NCBI GenBank assembly: GCA_963920705.1
Contig: CAWUCO010000077.1
Coordinates: 38,501-102,500 of the forward strand
Direction: 5' to 3'
DNA from: Odiellus spinosus
Taxonomy: Eukaryota; Arthropoda; Arachnida; Opiliones; Phalangiidae
DNA: 64,000 nucleotides
Shown: in pieces, positions 62,745 to 64,000 of the stretch
How the letters are laid out: the number at the start of each line of letters is the position of its first letter
Numbering within the stretch: the first letter of the stretch is position 1
Notes under the pieces: generated by a model
What the model was told of the DNA's origin: nothing
Database searches by the model: none
What the model saw: only the letters and a program-made list of their open reading frames with translations
Program-made: the position numbers and the translations under genes

Positions 62745-63139
62745 TACGTGAAAGAAGAAATCGTGGAAATCAAGGCCGGAACCAAAGCTCCAATTAAACC
62801 CGGGAGAAACCCGCCAGCTTGTTTTATAAGGATTCGTCGTTTGTTTTTACCTAAGACACGTTTATTGGCTAATTTTCGAATTAATGCGCCGTGTTGTTTC
62901 ATGTATCTTTCTTTCTCGGGCAAATCGATATTTCCTCGTAATAAATTGTAAAACGAGTTATAAATGGCTTTCATTTGATTATTTTTAGCTTTTTTTAAGA
63001 TTCGGGTTAATTTCCCACCACCTTCTTGACTAGCTTTGATCAAACCTCGGAAAAATCGCACGTGTTTTTTTAAGGGGTGGGTTTTATGACGTCTAACATT
63101 CTTGAACTTTTTCAAGAGACCTTTTACCTTTCGTCTCAT
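62744..63139 (-). CDS. Basic core-like protein with a hydrophobic C-terminal tail
   Basis: The ATG at 63139 gives 131 residues beginning MRRKVKGLLKKFKNVRRHK. The frame is open further upstream to 63295, but that part would run through a dinucleotide repeat and a hairpin and is unlikely to be translated. Residues 1-60 are strongly basic. Residues 75-110 hold KQHGALIRKLANKR and KRRILIKQAGGF, motifs I associate with small proteins in Polinton and adintovirus-like elements. The tail (residues 111-128, LPGLIGALVPALISTISS) is hydrophobic and could act on membranes. A DNA-binding core protein or a membrane-active minor capsid protein is plausible. It is the first of three overlapping minus-strand genes. 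Confidence 0.7.
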   Translation of the reverse strand: MRRKVKGLLKKFKNVRRHKTHPLKKHVRFFRGLIKASQEGGGKLTRILKKAKNNQMKAIYNSFYNLLRGNIDLPEKERYMKQHGALIRKLANKRVLGKNKRRILIKQAGGFLPGLIGALVPALISTISSFT

Positions 63140-63198
63140 TCTAACTCTCAAGATCACGTGATTTCCGTTTACACAGGATATCCGCTTACGCCGGAAGT

Positions 63199-63226
63199 GA
63201 CACACAGACACACAGACAGACACGAT
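63199..63226. repeat. CA/GACA-rich microsatellite
   Basis: A short run of CACACAGACACACAGACAGA-type repeats lies just upstream of the first minus-strand gene. It marks the edge of the compact coding region. No function can be assigned. Confidence 0.7.
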
Positions 63227-63235
63227 GAATGTAAT

Positions 63236-63269
63236 ACCTCCCCCTGAACTAAAGTTCAGTCGGGGAGGT
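63236..63269. promoter_or_regulatory. Strong hairpin beside the minus-strand genes
   Basis: ACCTCCCCCTGAAC (63236-63249), a 4-base loop (TAAA) and GTTCAGTCGGGGAGGT (63254-63269) form a 14-bp stem with a 2-base bulge. It lies about 100 bp upstream of the first minus-strand start. It could be a regulatory hairpin, part of an element end, or a remnant of another small repeat; the sequence does not decide. Confidence 0.75.
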
Positions 63270-63312
63270 AATATGTGTACATAATGTATGACCAAGTTCC
63301 GTGTCTGATCGC

Positions 63313-63655
63313 TAATTATGCCAGAATGTTAAGGTTCAAGTAGGTTTAGGTAGGTCCGACTGTAAAAGGTTATAGTATATTTGCTTTGGCAGTCTCGCGT
63401 GTTAAGCGGCCGGATTTTTATAGCGAAACTCGTGACGGAACAATTAGGAAAGAAATTTAAATTACGACTTATTTTGTCTAATTATGCCAGAATGTAAAGT
63501 TTGAAGATTTTAATAGCTTCCATTTAGGTAGGTCCGATTGTAAAAGTTTATAGTATATTTGCTTTGGCAGTCTCGCGTTTTAAGCGGCCGGATTTTTATA
63601 GCAAAACTCATGACGGAGAAATTAGGAAAGAAATTTAAAGTTCGACTTATTTTCT
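63313..63655 (+). repeat. 166-bp direct tandem duplication
   Basis: TAATTATGCCAGAATGT starts at 63313 and again at 63479. Both copies continue with TAGGTAGGTCCGA(C/T)TGTAAAAG, GTATATTTGCTTTGGCAGTC, TAAGCGGCCGGATTTTTATAG and ATTAGGAAAGAAATTTAAA. The second copy has a short extra segment near 63,505-63,525. The copies are close to identical elsewhere. A stub of the same start (TTAATTAT) follows at 63,656. The region has no gene and separates the viral genes from the exon-like segment. Confidence 0.9.
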
Positions 63656-63669
63656 GTTAATTATTATTA

Positions 63670-63685
63670 TTTTTTTAAATTTCAG
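63670..63685 (+). other. Probable 3' splice site
   Basis: A T-rich tract (TTTTTTTAAATTTCAG) ends in CAG at 63685, directly before the open frame at 63688. This is the normal form of an acceptor site. The matching donor would lie to the left and is not identified. Confidence 0.4.
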
Positions 63686-63687
63686 AC

Positions 63688-63903
63688 GGTGTTGTTGCGA
63701 ATCAACGCAGTCTCGCTGATCCTATCGAGGAACCAGGTCCCTGTGTTGGTGAAAATAGTATTTATAAGCCAACTAGTCCGATGAAAAAGGACGACTCCTC
63801 CATTGAAAATATGGATCGAGTAAAAAACCCCAAATCCATTGAAAATCTGGATTCTGAAATAAAACAAATAGCCAGGTCAACCCTGCCACTTCCTTTCCAA
63901 TGA
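63688..63903 (+). other. Exon-like open frame with a repeated SIEN(M/L)D motif
   Basis: After the probable acceptor a plus-strand frame is open to a TGA at 63901-63903. It is hydrophilic (NQRSLADPIEEPGPC then MKKDDSSIENMDRVKNPKS) and has SIENMD and SIENLD motifs 12 codons apart. The DNA around it is duplicated: TCCATTGAAAATATGGAT occurs at 63799 and 63918, with a variant at 63835. As 119 bp is not a multiple of 3, the later copy is read in another frame, which stays open to the window end. It could be an exon of a host gene or a decayed repeat. I do not recognise it. Confidence 0.35.
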
Positions 63904-64000
63904 CAAAGGACAACTCCTCCATTGAAAATATGGATCGAGTAAAAAGCACGGAGAGTACGACAAAGTCACCTCCTTGTATGCTCAAACATCCCAAATCCAT

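Noticed and set aside
63140..63295. N-terminal extension of the minus-strand basic protein up to 63295
   Set aside because: The extension would be coded by the hairpin and the CA/GACA repeat, and the family-like sequence begins at the ATG at 63139.
55500..63300. Terminal inverted repeats of a Polinton
   Set aside because: I compared the left stretch (55176-55720) with the reverse complement of the right stretch (63140-63660) by eye and found no convincing long match.
63682..64000. Minus-strand frames at the right end (63682-63867, 63773-64000)
   Set aside because: They lie opposite the hydrophilic plus-strand frame that follows a splice-acceptor-like site; their hydrophobic look follows from the complement of that sequence.

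Overview
The window looks like nuclear DNA of an invertebrate animal carrying an integrated virus-like element; nothing in it looks bacterial. Reasons: 55 kb of satellite DNA in two families, a BIR (inhibitor-of-apoptosis) domain, TATA plus initiator promoters, an AATAAA signal, a probable 3' splice site near the right end, and a gene set known from Polinton/Maverick and adintovirus-like elements of aquatic and other invertebrates. The host species cannot be named from this sequence.

Layout. (1) Positions 1-33193 are an uninterrupted array of a 14-bp unit, consensus ACACGATTCGAAAA, with diverged unit types arranged in higher-order blocks. All long reading frames here are by-products of a stop-free unit whose length is not a multiple of 3. 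(2) Positions 33194-55175 are about 220 copies of a 100-bp AT-rich satellite with its own higher-order repeats, including a 1700-bp block of 17 monomers duplicated in tandem. The two satellites abut directly. (3) Positions 55176-55499 are a GC-rich island with an open frame that lacks a start and is cut off at the satellite junction. (4) Positions 55557-63139 are the virus-like gene cluster. (5) Positions 63140-64000 hold a strong hairpin, a 166-bp direct duplication and an exon-like segment.

The gene cluster runs rightward through a single-BIR protein, a 419-residue protein conserved in such elements (possibly a minor capsid or penton-type protein), a small basic core-like protein, an F54H12.2-like major capsid protein (frame broken once), a PC4-like putative ssDNA-binding protein (frame broken once), a retrovirus-type DDE integrase and an adenovirus-type cysteine protease. 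Three overlapping genes converge from the right: a small basic protein with a hydrophobic tail, a Pro/Thr/Ser-rich protein and a multi-pass membrane protein. Together these would supply capsid building and maturation (capsid, core proteins, protease), integration (integrase), and interference with host cell death (BIR). No protein-primed DNA polymerase B and no packaging ATPase are visible, so the element is partial here, rearranged, or continues outside the window.

Two homopolymer frameshifts and a cysteine at the usual catalytic-acid position of the protease suggest a decaying copy, although the frameshifts could be assembly errors. The most notable points are the IAP-carrying capsid/integrase/protease cassette beside satellite DNA, its stop-start overlapping genes, its shared promoter layout, and the structure of the two satellites.
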